This document shows positions 25,050-35,525 of a stretch of 64,000 bases of DNA, piece by piece (positions within the stretch are counted from its first letter, which is position 1; every line of letters starts with the position of its first letter). The DNA is from Lumbricus terrestris. Its lineage: Eukaryota > Annelida > Clitellata > Crassiclitellata > Lumbricidae. The notes beneath the pieces were generated by a model. That model was given only the letters and a program-made list of their open reading frames with translations, made no database searches and was not told the DNA's origin. A program made the position numbers and the translations under genes. The stretch is taken from positions 40,750,498 through 40,814,497 of the forward strand of contig OX457047.1 of assembly GCA_949752735.1 (NCBI GenBank). The letters run 5' to 3'.

Positions 25050-25625
25050 TCTTGTGTTCCTTTTGGTCCTGCTGTCTGTGTGGCTAACTGTTCCTCTCTG
25101 TACATCTGGTGTTCCTTTATGTCCTGCTGTCTGTGTGGCTAACTGTTCCTCTCTGTACATCTGCATGGTGTTCCTTTCTGTCCTGCTGTCTGTGTGGCTA
25201 ACTGTTCCTCTCTGTACATCTGGTGTTCCTTTCTGTCCTGCTGTCTGTGTGGCTAACTGTCCCTCTCTGTACATTTGGTGTTTCTTTTTGTCCTGCTGTC
25301 TGTGTGGCTAACTGTCCCTCTCTGTACATCTGGTGTTCCTTTCTGTCCTGCTGTCTGTGTGGCTAACTGTTCCTCTCTGTACATCTGGTGTTCCTTTCTG
25401 TCCTGCTGTCTGTGTGGCTAACTGTCCCTCTCTGTACATTTGGTGTTTCTTTTTGTCCTGCTGTCTGTGTGGCTAACTGTCCCTCTCTGTACATCTGGTG
25501 TTCCTTTCTGTCCTGCTGTATGTGTGGCTAACTGTGCATCTCTGTACGTCTTATTTTCTTTTTTGTCCTGTAGTGTGTTTGGCCAACTGTCCCTCTCTGT
25601 ACACCTGGTGTTCCTTTTTGCCCTG
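25050..25625. repeat. 55-56-bp minisatellite, about ten copies
   Basis: Each unit contains TGTGTGGCTAACTGT, CCTCTCTGTACATCTGGTG and TTCCTTTCTGTCCTGCTG. Inner copies are nearly identical; the outer ones diverge (TGTGTTTGGCCAACTG at 25573). It lies 450 bases before the SAND gene's start codon. Confidence 0.95.
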
Positions 25626-25739
25626 CCATCCATCTGGCTAAATATCCCACTCCGTGCGTCTGCTCACTCTGGTGTAGTATCTTCATCGGCGTCTAATCCG
25701 AACGGAGACAAGTTTTCCAATTGCTTTGTCACTCCAGCA

Positions 25740-26073
25740 CCGATCGTCTTGGAGACGGACGGACGGGCGGGCGGGCGGGCGGGCGGACAGGCGGGCGGGT
25801 GGAGCGGTGGAGGCTGGCGGCGGCGGCGGCCGACCGGGTAGCAGCAGCAGCCTGGCGCCCGAGGGCCTCAGCGCCCGTGGGTTAGACGCAGCACGCCGAC
25901 GACACCCGACGACGTAATACGTCGACTAATGAGCACCGCCACCGCCGTCGCCCGCGCAGTCTCGGTCGTTCTTCTGCCGCTGAATCCTCGGCTGATGCGG
26001 AGGCGACGATGATGCTATAACGTGACGAAACTTTTGGCGGGAAACGAATGACTGTGACGTCGTAGCAGACGAG
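25740..26073 (+). promoter_or_regulatory. GC-rich, CpG-rich leader / promoter region of the SAND gene
   Basis: After a GGGC run (25757-25800) the sequence is CpG-dense. TTTGGCGGGAAA at 26033-26044 matches the classic E2F consensus, and GTGACGTC at 26055-26062 resembles a CRE half. Upstream ATGs open short frames: 25929-26012 (27 codons, second ATG at 25995), 26012-26020, and 26048-26065 (five codons, ending 8 bases before the main start). Where transcription begins is unknown, so these may be promoter or 5' UTR. Confidence 0.5.
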
Positions 26074-28218
26074 ATGCGCCGCTGCAAGAAGACTCGCCAC
26101 CAGGCGGCGCCAGTCGTCGTCCGGTCGTCGGATCCTCTTCTTCTTCCCACCGGAAGTGCTGTCAATCCGGAAGGCGTGGAGGAGGATGCGAAGGAGGAAT
26201 CTTCCGTTGGAAAGGAATCGCTCAGAGCGTGTGCTGTTGGCGTCGCGTGCGGAACGAATTCTAACACGGCGTGTGGAACGAATTCTAACAGTGCGTGCGG
26301 AACGAGTTCTAACAGGGCATGTGGAACTAATTCTAACAGTGCGTGCGGAACGAATTCTAATAAGGCGTGTGGAACTGATTCTAACAGTGTGTGCGGAACG
26401 AATTCTAGCAGTGCGTGCGGAAGTAACTCTGACGGTGTGTTCGTAACGAATTCTAACAGCGTAAGCGGAACGAATATTAGCAGTGAGAGCGGAATTAACT
26501 CTGACGGTGTTTTCGGAACGGATGCTAACAGTGTAATCGGAACGAATTCTAGCAGTGTGTGCGCATCGAATTCTACCAGCGCGTGTGGAACTTATTCTTA
26601 TGGTGAGTGCGAAACAAAGTGTAACAGTGTGTGCGAAACGAATGCTAGCATAGTTTGCGAAACAACTTCCAGCATCACTTGCGTAGAGAATTACTACTGT
26701 AAGCTTACGTCTGTTTCGGAATCTAATGCGTCTGGCGGAACGAATTCTAACAATCGAGCCGGAACGAATTCTAACAATCGAGGCGGAACAAATTCTGGCG
26801 TCAAAGGTGGCGTGAAGTCTAGCAGTGCTTGCGGAATGAGTTCCAGCAGTAAGTGCCGTAATGATTCTAGCAGCGCATGCGCGAAGTATTCTAGCAGCGG
26901 ACTTGGAAGTGGTTCCAGCTCGAAATGCGGAAACAATTCCCGCGACGAATGCGGAAGCTATTCTAACGGAAAATGCGGAAACGATTCCGGTAGTCATTAC
27001 GAAAGTCATTCCAGGCCGAGAATGGATGAAACGAGGATGGTGGAAGGGAACAATGGAACGGTAGAACAAAGAGATTCTTTGTACGAGCAGAGAACCACTA
27101 TTGAATCCAGGGGCGCTGATGAGTTCCAACATGGAACCAGCGTAGAGACTAAAGGTGCCGGCGTTTTAAGACAGAGAATCACGAAGTCTGTTAGAAGCGA
27201 TTTCGAATCTGACCAGGGATCTAATAGGGTTTTAGAAAGCGGAAGTGCTTCGAACTGCCTGCCGCCAATTATTGACGAACCTAGAAAGACAATCGAAGAC
27301 TCATTTCCGTTTCAGGGACTTCCGGTGGAAGCGAAGAGCATTCTGGGATCGCCGAACGCAGTTAAACTACACAACCGGAAGCGCAGATGTAGCAGTAAGA
27401 AGGACCGAAGTGCGTCGCGAGATCTGAGCGAGACATCAACGAGAACCGATCTCGCTAACTTTGAGACAAATGCGATCCAAACCAATCTTCGTGTTTTCGA
27501 AATGGAAATGACTAAGGGGAATTCCGATTGCGCGACCCAGATACTCAGTGACGTCATCCAACCGAAAGCGGAAGTCTTCAAACCGGAAGTGAGCGGTCGC
27601 GAAGTAGAATCGAACGCGATGGAAGTAGCCGAGGGGCTCATTGCCAGCAGCGAAGAAAATCTCGTCGTTGGAGGCGCTGCTGTCGTCGACGAAGCCACTT
27701 CGACGACGGCGACGGCGGTGCTTCAAAGAGACTTCAAAGGCTCTTCGGCTGACATCAAAGACGCTTCAAAGGACGTGCGCCGCAACGACGACGACATCAA
27801 AGCGAGCGGCGACAACGGCGCGGACGTCGCCGAATCGACCCCGACTATAAAAGCGAAACCGAAAGCGAAGAAGAAGAAGAAGAGGAAGTTGGTGGCGACA
27901 TCTGACGGTGAACTACCGGCGGATGGTGGCTCCCTCTGCCTCGACGACTACGATGACGTCCTCGTGGATGTGACCTGCGGGGTAAACTCTGCCCGTCTCT
28001 GCCTCAACCACCTGAGGAAGGGCAGCAAGGGACGATGCGTGGAGTTCAACGGGGACCTGCTCACCCCCAACCAGTTCCAGAGGGTGAGTGGGCGGTGGAT
28101 GGCGAAGGACTGGAAGAGGTCGATCAAGCACTACGGTCGGAGTCTGAAGCAGCTGCTGAAGGAGGGAACGATACGATGGACGCCACCGACTTGCACGTGC
28201 AACATCTGCAAGCCGAAC
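26074..28218 (+). CDS. SAND-domain protein, exon encoding residues 1-715 (DEAF1-like)
   Basis: Probable sequence-specific DNA-binding nuclear protein. The ATG at 26074 is the first in frame after TGA 26023. Residues 58-201 are about 18 octapeptides of consensus ACGTNSNS; a second, looser Ser/Asn/Gly/Cys block covers about 224-312. The middle (about 315-590) is ordinary, charged sequence. A lysine-rich run near 593-608 (KAKKKKKRK) is a likely NLS. A complete SAND domain spans about 628-713, with DVTCG at its start, the DNA-contact motif KDWK at 678-681 followed by RSIKHYGRSL, and a closing CTCNIC (about 708-713) matching the Cys arrangement after the DEAF1 SAND domain. The exon ends at AAC|GTAAGT (28219), phase 0. 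The next exon is 51250-53366. No MYND finger is seen. Family is established by motif; the orthology to DEAF1 is inference. Confidence 0.88.
26245..27010 (+). repeat. Coding 24-bp minisatellite (octapeptide repeat)
   Basis: Unit near TGCGGAACGAATTCTAACAG plus GCG, in register with codons. First block 26245-26676 has about 18 units; a degenerate block runs 26725-27010. The opposite strand also stays open, which is a by-product of the repeat. Confidence 0.9.
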
Positions 28219-28230
28219 GTAAGTCACCCG
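28219..28230 (+). other. 5' splice donor of the SAND exon
   Basis: GTAAGTCACC directly after the CTCNICKPN codons; a full GTAAGT consensus at phase 0. Confidence 0.8.
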
Positions 28231-28440
28231 ATTGGCGCATTTGTTTGTTTGTTTGTTTGCATGTGCCCTTGTTATAGCGCCCCTTCAAGCACCCTACTCA
28301 GAAGCGCTCCCGACTACAGAGCGGCCACTGCATCGGAGTTTCACGCCGAAGCGCTGAGCAATTGTGAGTGAAGGACTTGCCCAAGGTCCCTACGCGGCGA
28401 CTTGAGGTGGATTCGAACCTCGAACATTCCGACTTCAATG
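28230..28440 (-). mobile_element. tRNA-derived SINE, minus strand
   Basis: On the minus strand it reads: B-box GGTTCGAATCC (about 28405-28415), CCTTGGGCAAGTCCTTCAC, AGCGCTTCTGAGTAGGGTGC and GGGGCGCTATAACAAGG, ending in GCAAACAAACAAAC. The CCTTGGGCAAG core also occurs in vertebrate MIR-type SINEs, and the 3' end matches the tails at 4035, 6575 and 58917. It sits immediately after the splice donor. Confidence 0.7.
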
Positions 28441-28626
28441 ATCGGATATATACAAACAGATATACTCTAAAGAAATAGTCTCCCTCCCGCAGCGCTCGTG
28501 AATAAGCCGATGCTCCGTGCTTGGCTGTCGGGTGTCGCCTAATAAGTCTGGATAATGACTACGATTAGGTCTACAATTACGATACCCATGTACGGATTGC
28601 CGTAATGTAATACCGTACAAATTCAA

Positions 28627-28902
28627 TCACTGAAATAAACCGGCAGCCCGCCAACTGTTGCTACGATAAGATTTAATAGCATCAAGGAAGTTCTTATGGG
28701 ATGGATCAAGATTTGACGAGGGCTTATGACAACTGAGGCCGTTGTGGTCGGCAAAAAATTTTTGGGACATAAAACAGCTCTTACACTGGTTAGTGACGTT
28801 TAACGTATAGTATGACATACTTCTGCCAAAAAAGTTCTGAGCCGTGGTATGATGAGAACTATCTATTATCTGAGTGTCCGATTTAAAGGTGTGCAAGTGC
28901 AC
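28627..28902 (-). pseudogene. Possible C2H2-like fragment of unknown origin
   Basis: A 91-codon minus-strand frame contains NQCKSCFMSQKFFADHNGLSC followed closely by H. The C-x2-C-x12-H spacing recalls a zinc finger of transposon proteins. No further fingers or splice sites are visible, so this may be a relic or chance. Confidence 0.25.
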
Positions 28903-29535
28903 CTACAAACATTAAACGTCAAAATGTTCATGTAGACATTTGACTTTTTTTAGCGACCGTCTGGTCTCGAATTTACTAATTTTCCATGAATTAATCGAGT
29001 AAAATCCTTCACTGCCACTGCCAATTTGAATGCATGCCACGCCATTTAAATTTCCATTGCACATATCGTGCTAGCCCGTGACTTAAATCTATAAGCCTAG
29101 CATCGGAAAGCAAACCGCGAGCCACATCTCTCTTACACACAGTCGCCTTTGTTATTAATTGTCAACGATACTCAATTATAAAGACTATCATTAGCGTCAC
29201 CCTCCTCCTTCATCCTGGCTTGGGACTGGCAATCTCAGAGTACGAATAGTGGCGGAGTTTTCGAGAGGCGCATGAAACATTGCGCACGCTTTTACCAATG
29301 CTGCTAACAGTGCTAACTGATCCAGCGCGCTTGGCTTGCTTAGCATTCGACATTACACAAACTGCAGGCCTATGAAACCAGGAAAACAAGAGTGAGTTTT
29401 ATTTCTTGCGTGTGGACAGATCTTTCGGGTATTATAATTGACCAGACCATGGCTTTACTATGATGTGTCTTTGGTTGCTGCTTATACGACGAAAATCACG
29501 AAAGATGTTAGTTTTTATACAGGCTCATTGATGCT
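28903..29535. other. Non-repetitive intronic sequence, nothing recognised
   Basis: One of the few repeat-free stretches of the 23-kb intron. No open frame of note. Confidence 0.5.
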
Positions 29536-29539
29536 TCAA

Positions 29540-30000
29540 AAGGATGATAATGATAATGATGACGATGAACATGATGATGATCACGACGACGACGATGATG
29601 ATGATGATGTTAATCATGATGATGATGATGATGATCATAATGATGACGACGGCGGCGACGATGATGACGACGACGACGATGATGATGATGCTGATTTTGA
29701 TGATGACGACGACGATGACGACGACGACGATGATGACGACGATGACGTTGACGATTGTGATGATTATGATGATGCCGATAAAGAGAGCAATGATGATGAA
29801 GATAGCAATGATGATGAAGATAGCAATGATGATGAAGATAGCAATGATGATGAAGATAGCAATGATGATAAAGATAACAATGATGATGATGATGACGACG
29901 ATGACGTTGACGATTGTGATGATTATGATGATGCCGATGAAGATAACAATGATCATGAAGATAGCAATGATGATGATGACGACGACGACGATGACTATCA
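29540..30000. repeat. (GAT)n/(GAC)n array with inner 18-bp tandem
   Basis: Asp-coding repeat in + frame. 29785-29880 holds about five copies of AGCAATGATGATGAAGAT. A block of about 40 bp (GACGTTGACGATTGTGATG) appears twice (29746, 29902). Confidence 0.93.
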
Positions 30001-30134
30001 GCCGTTGTTGGCGATGATAATCGAACGGCGTCGGTTGTTGTTTACGCTGAGTATGATGTGATCACGTGATAGGCAATGGTCGTCTGCGATCCAGGCCCCG
30101 AGTACATGTGGCGCCTCTAGCGATCAGACGAAAT

Positions 30135-30658
30135 GATTGAGGAGGACGAGGAGGAAGAGGAGGAGGAGGAGGAGGACGAGGAATGGATGGAGGAAGGGAA
30201 GGAGGAAAAGGAGGAGGAGGAGAAGGAGGAGAAGTTGAAGGTGGTGGTGGTGATGGTGAAAAAGAAGAAAGAGGAGGAGGAGGAGGAGGAGAGGAGGAGG
30301 AGGAGGAAGAGAAGAAGTGGCGGCGGCGGTGGTGGTGGTGGTGGTGGTGAAGGAAGGAGGAGTAGAAGGTGGTGGTGGTGGTGGTGGTGGTGGTGGTGGC
30401 GAAGGAAGGAGGAGGAGGAATGGAAGGGGGTGGTGGTGGTGGTGGTGGCGGTGGTGGCGAAGGAAGGAGGAGGAGGAGTAGAAGGTGGTGGTGGTGAAGA
30501 AGGAGGAAGAGGACGATGAGATGGACGAAGCAGTGGAGGAGGAGTAGGAGGTGGTGTTGGTGTTGTTGTTGGTGGTGTTTGTGGTGGCGGTTGTGGTGGT
30601 GGTAGTGGTAATGGTGGTGGTGGTGGTGGTGGTGGTGGTGGTGGTGGTGAAGGAGAAG

Positions 30659-30689
<31 letters not shown>

Positions 30690-30735
30690 TGGAGGAGGAA
30701 GTGGAAGGAAGAGGAGGTGGAGGAGGAGCATGAAT
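30135..30735. repeat. (GGA)n/(GGT)n purine-rich array
   Basis: GAGGAGGAG alternating with GGTGGTGGT blocks; AAGGAAGGAGGAGGAG recurs three times between 30350 and 30475. Confidence 0.93.
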
Positions 30736-30869
30736 CCCATAGCGACCACTTCCGCTGCTCGGAGAATCCGCGAGCGTTTCATTGAGCGATGCAGCCAATC
30801 GCATTGCATGTCTTTGTAAGCGAAGAAGAAGACGGAAACCCTCTGAATCTGCACCCGACGGCCATACAG

Positions 30870-31095
30870 GTAGCCAGGCAGACAGACAGACAGACAGACA
30901 GACACACAGACACACAGACAGACAGACGGACGGACAGACAGACAGACAGACGGATTTGCACGTAGGACAGCAGACAGGTAGGCAGCCAGGCATGCACGCG
31001 CGCAAGCAGGCAGACAGTAAGGCAGGCAGGAAGGCAAGTTGGCAGGGAGGAAGACAGGTGTAGAGATAGGTAGGCAAACAGGCAGATAGGTTGAG
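30870..31095. repeat. (CAGA)n/(GGCA)n degenerate array
   Basis: CAGACAGACAGA at 30878-30950, then AGGCAGGCAG variants. 31096-31350 is mixed sequence without a gene. Confidence 0.88.
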
Positions 31096-31350
31096 GACTA
31101 GAGCAAAAGACTTGAAACAGTGGTGCTCCAACGGCAAGGATCCAACAGTCAGATCCAAACCGGGTCACCAAGACATCGTATGACTGATAAGAAACTAATC
31201 GAAGATGTTATATGGAGAGTTTGATGCAATCGACTGAGAGACAGTCATGTATTCTGTAATGATGCTCGTTGGCTACACGAAGACGTGGACAAAAGCAACG
31301 AAAGACGTATATATTATAATACAGTGTTTTATCGTATACCCACCACTTGA

Positions 31351-32321
31351 TTAACCCTCAGGCTACCAAGCTTTTTTTGTAACACTGACTACCAAGGGGG
31401 GGGGGATTACCCCCCTGGATTTTGGGTTTGGTTTGAGATATCATAACTTGTAATACACTATTTGATTCAGCATTCATTTCTGCACAAAACGGTATATTTA
31501 GGTTTAGAAAACATGAATGCCCCTCGAAATTATGAATTTTTTACCATGGGTACCCGTCGATTCCACAAAATGTACACTTACGCATAGGGAATATATTAGA
31601 TTATGTGTGTTTTATACATGATTTATATATAAAAAGTAGTTTATATATAATAAAGTCCAATATTCAAATATAAAAACTAGTAATTAGTCTGTTTTATGTT
31701 CAATCAAAACAAAAAAACATGTTTTAGCCGCTGAAAAACGTTTACGCACACATATCGGCTTGCGTTGTAAAAAAAAACAAACATTTTCACACATTTTAAT
31801 TTATTTTGAGCACTTCCGGTCATCAAAAGACAAATTATTTAGTATCATAAAATAGCCCTAAATGCCCTCTATAGAATGGCATAATTTATTTCTATAAAAA
31901 ATAAATTATGGATAAGTTATAATAGAAAAAACATGACAATTTTATGAAAATAAAACACCTTTATATATATTTTAATTTATTTTGAGCACTTCCGGTTGTC
32001 GAAAGACAACCCAGTGAGAATAGAAATGTAGCCCCACATTCCCTCTATAGAATGGTATAATTTGTGTCTCTTAATATTAAAGGGCGGAAAAGTTACAGAC
32101 GATATACTAGGGGTGGTGGTATCCCTCTGGTACCTTGGGTATATCGGGTGTAACTTTTGAACGGTAGGGGGCATCATAAAAACTTTTACGTCAAAATGTG
32201 TCCCAATGAACCCTCTACAGCTACCAATTTTTTCAAAATTTTATTTCAGACGGAACGCGTTTGATTTGCGAAAAATCTAGGGGGGGTGGCAACCACCCCC
32301 CCTTGGTAGCCCGAGGGTTAA
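31351..32321. mobile_element. piggyBac-like MITE (963 bp) with TTAA duplication
   Basis: TTAA flanks the element (31351-31354, 32318-32321). The ends are inverted: CCCTCAGGCTACCAAG on the left and CTTGGTAGCCCGAGGG on the right. TTAA targets and CCC/GGG ends are the hallmark of piggyBac. A G-run (31396-31405) and GGGGGGTGG/CCACCCCCCC blocks form subterminal repeats, and a segment of about 95 bp (TTATTTTGAGCACTTCCGGT to CTCTATAGAATGG) is duplicated at 31799 and 31977. No transposase is encoded. Confidence 0.85.
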
Positions 32322-32387
32322 ACACTGTGACACACTTTTACCCAGAGATAGAATGATGACAGATCCTTGGACTTTCGGAAAGGGTCT

Positions 32388-33264
32388 GTTTCTGTGGGGG
32401 AACGGACATTAGCCCCCCCGGACAAAAGCCCCCCCGGACATTAGCCCCCCCCGGACAAAAGCCCCCCCAAGGTAGGACATTAGCCCCCCCAGTCTATTAT
32501 ACCGTTACCTAAAAATGGTGAACGGACATTTCCCCCCTGGACATTTCTCCCCGGACATTCCCCCCCCGGGACATTTCCTCCCCGGACGTTTCCCCCCTAC
32601 CCTAGGACATTTTCCCCCCGTATGCGGAAACCATTGTTTTTATGGTCTTCAACATATGAAAAAGCGCTTGAGAAATGGAAGCTGGATGAAGACCTTTTAC
32701 ATGTGAAATAGAAGGTGGATTGATGAAAAAATGCAAGTTAAATAGAAGCTGGATGAAGGTTTTTTTTTATCTTAAATTGACGCTTTATTGATGAAAAATG
32801 CAAGTTAATTAGAAGCTGGATGAAGGTATTTTTAGATCTGAAATAGAAGCTGGATTGATGAAAAAATGCAAGTGAAATAGAAGCAGGATGAAGGTATTTT
32901 TTAATCTTAAATAGACGCTTTATTGGGGAAAAAATGCAAGTTAAATAGAAGCTGGATGAAGGTATTTTTAGATCTTAAATAGAAGCTGGATTGATGAAAA
33001 AATGCAAGCTAAATAGAAGCTGGATGAAGTTATTTTTAGATCTGAAATATAAGCTGGATTGATGAAAAAGTGCAAGTTAAATAGAAGCTGGATGAAGTTA
33101 CTGCACTATTCTAAGATTTGTACAAAGGGGGGCTTTTGTCCGGGGGGGCTAATGTCCTAGGTAAAATCGGGGGGGCTTTTGTCCGGGGGGGCTAATGTCC
33201 GGGGGGGCTTATGTCCGGGGGGGCTTTTGTCCGGGGGGGCTAATGTCCTACACCCGTTTCTGTG
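32388..33264. mobile_element. Fold-back element with GGACATTAGCCCCCC ends and 9-bp duplication
   Basis: The element is 32397-33255 (859 bp), flanked by exact GTTTCTGTG duplications (32388-32396, 33256-33264). Both ends consist of inverted arrays of GGACATTAGCCCCCC and GGACAAAAGCCCCCC units, degenerating inward on the left to GGACATTTCCCCCC. The middle (32680-33100) is a tandem array of about 60-65 bp units with AATAGAAGCTGGATGAAGG. No protein is encoded. A 9-bp duplication suggests a Mutator-like mobiliser, but this is inference. Confidence 0.85.
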
Positions 33265-33540
33265 CCTGTATGTGTCTCGACCGGCCCGTCTATCTGTCTA
33301 TCTTCGTGTCTGTCTCTCTATTTGTTTGTCTACCTCTCTGTCTCTCAACCTGTCCATCTCTCTGATTGGCTATTTGTCTGTCTGCATGTCTGTCTGGTTG
33401 TCTGTCGTTTTTCTGTCTTTTCTCTTTACTTGGTGTTTGTCTGTCTGACTGTATGTCTGGTAGATTGTTTGATCTATTTATCTATCTATCTGCCTGTCTG
33501 TCTATCTGTTTGTCTATTTGACTGGTTGGTTGGGTGGGTG
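33265..33540. repeat. (CTGT)n degenerate array
   Basis: CTGTCTGTCTATC variants. 33541-33810 is mixed sequence with no gene seen. Confidence 0.85.
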
Positions 33541-33814
33541 AAACTTTGTAAGATCTGATTAATTTTAATTTGATCGTACTATATAAAAACGAATTCTTTG
33601 TATGCGAATACAGATCACTGCAGCTGATGTTGTATTATAGCACTTCTAGTGTTCTATGATCTGCCGTGAAGCGACGTGTAATAGGACCATTTATGACGGT
33701 TCAATTGCACGCGGTCCCATCCGTACGTTTCGTATTATTGTATACAAGAAACGCGATATTATTTTATTATACGGCGTATCATGAGCCAGTCGTGAATCAT
33801 ATGCGGCTACAGAC

Positions 33815-34085
33815 AGACGGAGAGACAAATATACAGATAGACAGGCAGACAGACGGACGGACAGACAGGCAAACAGACAGACAAGCAACAAGACGGACAG
33901 ACAGATCGACCTACAGACAGGCAGGCAGACAGGCAGACGGACAGACAGATCGACCTACAGACATGCAGGCAGACAGACGGACAGACAGATCGACCTACAG
34001 ACATGCAGGCAGACAGACAGTTAGCCAGGCAAACAGACAGGCAGGCAGATAGGCAGAAAGACACGCAGAGACACAAGCAGACACA
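33815..34085. repeat. (CAGA)n with 46-48-bp higher-order repeat
   Basis: GGACAGACAGATCGACCTACAGACA recurs at about 33896, 33940 and 33978, so GACA units are organised in a longer period. Confidence 0.9.
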
Positions 34086-34239
34086 TACACATTCACAGAC
34101 AGTCGTGTTAGAAAATCCACTGAACAAGAGACCAGCGGATCTGTATTATACGTAATGTCTAACACGCTCATGCATGCCATTATAATTAGATGTCTATTAT
34201 ATGAATAGAAATAGCCTATAATTTTTTAAGCATCGGATT

Positions 34240-34335
34240 TTGACGATTATTCGATGACGATTAATTACTCGATTATTCGATGACGATTAATTACTCGATT
34301 ATTCGATGACGATTAATTACTCGATTATTGGATAC
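34240..34335. repeat. 26-bp minisatellite, about three copies
   Basis: Unit CGATTATTCGATGACGATTA plus ATTACT. 34336-34725 is mixed AT-rich sequence without a gene. Confidence 0.92.
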
Positions 34336-34725
34336 AAATTTTATTCGATTATTTACTGACATGTTCGATTAATTTTGTTGCTTATTGGCACCATTATACC
34401 GAAATAAAACAGACAACACGGTGAACAATGACAATGTGAAGCTGTCAACAATGCATGGCAGAAATCCTTTGTTTAGGTTCTTCGTGCTTGCGTGGGCATT
34501 CGTCGGATAGCCTACATTTGTCTATTGTTTGCTATGCATTGTCTTGATCAGTGATTATATTAAAATGTCCACAATGACATTTACCAGCATATTATATTAT
34601 ATATTCGGCCTATTGCGCAATTTATTACTCGCTGATGTGATGACAGTCTGAAGCCTAGTTCTAAATGATGCGGAGGGGATTGAGAGCCGGAAAGAAAGTG
34701 GAGATGATTATAAGAGAATGATAGG

Positions 34726-34800
34726 TGCGTGGGTGGGTGGGTGGGTGGGTGGGTTAGAGGGAGGGAGGAGGGAAGGGTAGGGGAAGAGAGTGAAGGCAAG
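34726..34800. repeat. (GGGT)n and GGGA
   Basis: GGGTGGGTGGGT at 34732-34756, then GGAGGGAGGAGGGAAGGG. Confidence 0.85.
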
Positions 34801-34864
34801 AGGAGGTTTTATTAATTAGTGAAAACTCATACCTTAAAAACCTGGACGATGTCGGGCAAACACG

Positions 34865-34945
34865 ATGTGTATATAAGTTATATAATTATATATAGTATAT
34901 ATATTTATGTATATATATATATATATATATATTTATATGTATATG
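34865..34945. repeat. (TA)n
   Basis: TATATA with TTATATAATTATA flanks. Sequence after it (34946-35105) contains a TTATAGCGCC block similar to the minus-strand SINE end. Confidence 0.88.
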
Positions 34946-35109
34946 AGGAGCGTCGCAAAGAATGTCGAATTCATTTTTATAGCGCCTGAGTTTCGGAAGT
35001 CGGAGGTGTTCGTCTGCGTCATCGCTTTGACGTCATATAGCAGCAGACGATTGAATTTTAAATCAATCCGCTTTGACGATTGCGCGACATACCTATACAT
35101 GTATATAGT

Positions 35110-35525
35110 CTGTGTGAATCTGTCTGTCTATTTGTCTGTCTATCTGTCTGTCCGTCTGTCTGTCTGTCTGTCCGTCTGTCTGTCTGCCTCTCTTTATGAT
35201 AAATTGCGGGTTTTCTTCCACCTCAAGATTAAGGGGTGGGCGGGAGTGGTCCTGGTGACCTTCTGTCTTGCTGGAAAAAGTTTGGGGTGAATAGATGCGG
35301 TCAGGGAAATTTTTGTACTTATTTATTTAGACTATTAGTCAGACTTTATCTATCGGTCAGACCTCACCTATTGATCGGATTTATCTACTGGTTCGATATG
35401 TATCTATTATCGACTATTTGTTAGACTCATCTATTGGTAAGACGCATGTCGGTCATACTTATCAATTGGTCATACTTATCAATTGGTCAGACTTATTTAT
35501 TGGTCAGACTTTATCTACTGGAGGA
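35110..35525. repeat. (CTGT)n and a TTATCxATTGGTCAGAC minisatellite
   Basis: CTGTCTGTCTG at 35115-35190. From 35330 to 35520, units of about 20-25 bp with ATTGGTCAGACTTATC recur about seven times. Confidence 0.82.

Noticed and set aside
25050..25625. CRISPR-like direct repeats
   Set aside because: Units are contiguous with no unique spacers, and the sequence is eukaryotic. It is a minisatellite.
25882..27132. 416-codon open frame on the minus strand opposite the SAND exon
   Set aside because: It is kept open by the antisense of the 24-bp coding repeat. Its composition is Arg/Ser/Ile repeats, and the + strand has a true SAND domain and splice donor.
30117..31158. Two overlapping minus-strand frames above 300 codons
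   Set aside because: Both come from the GGA/GGT purine array followed by the CAGA repeat.
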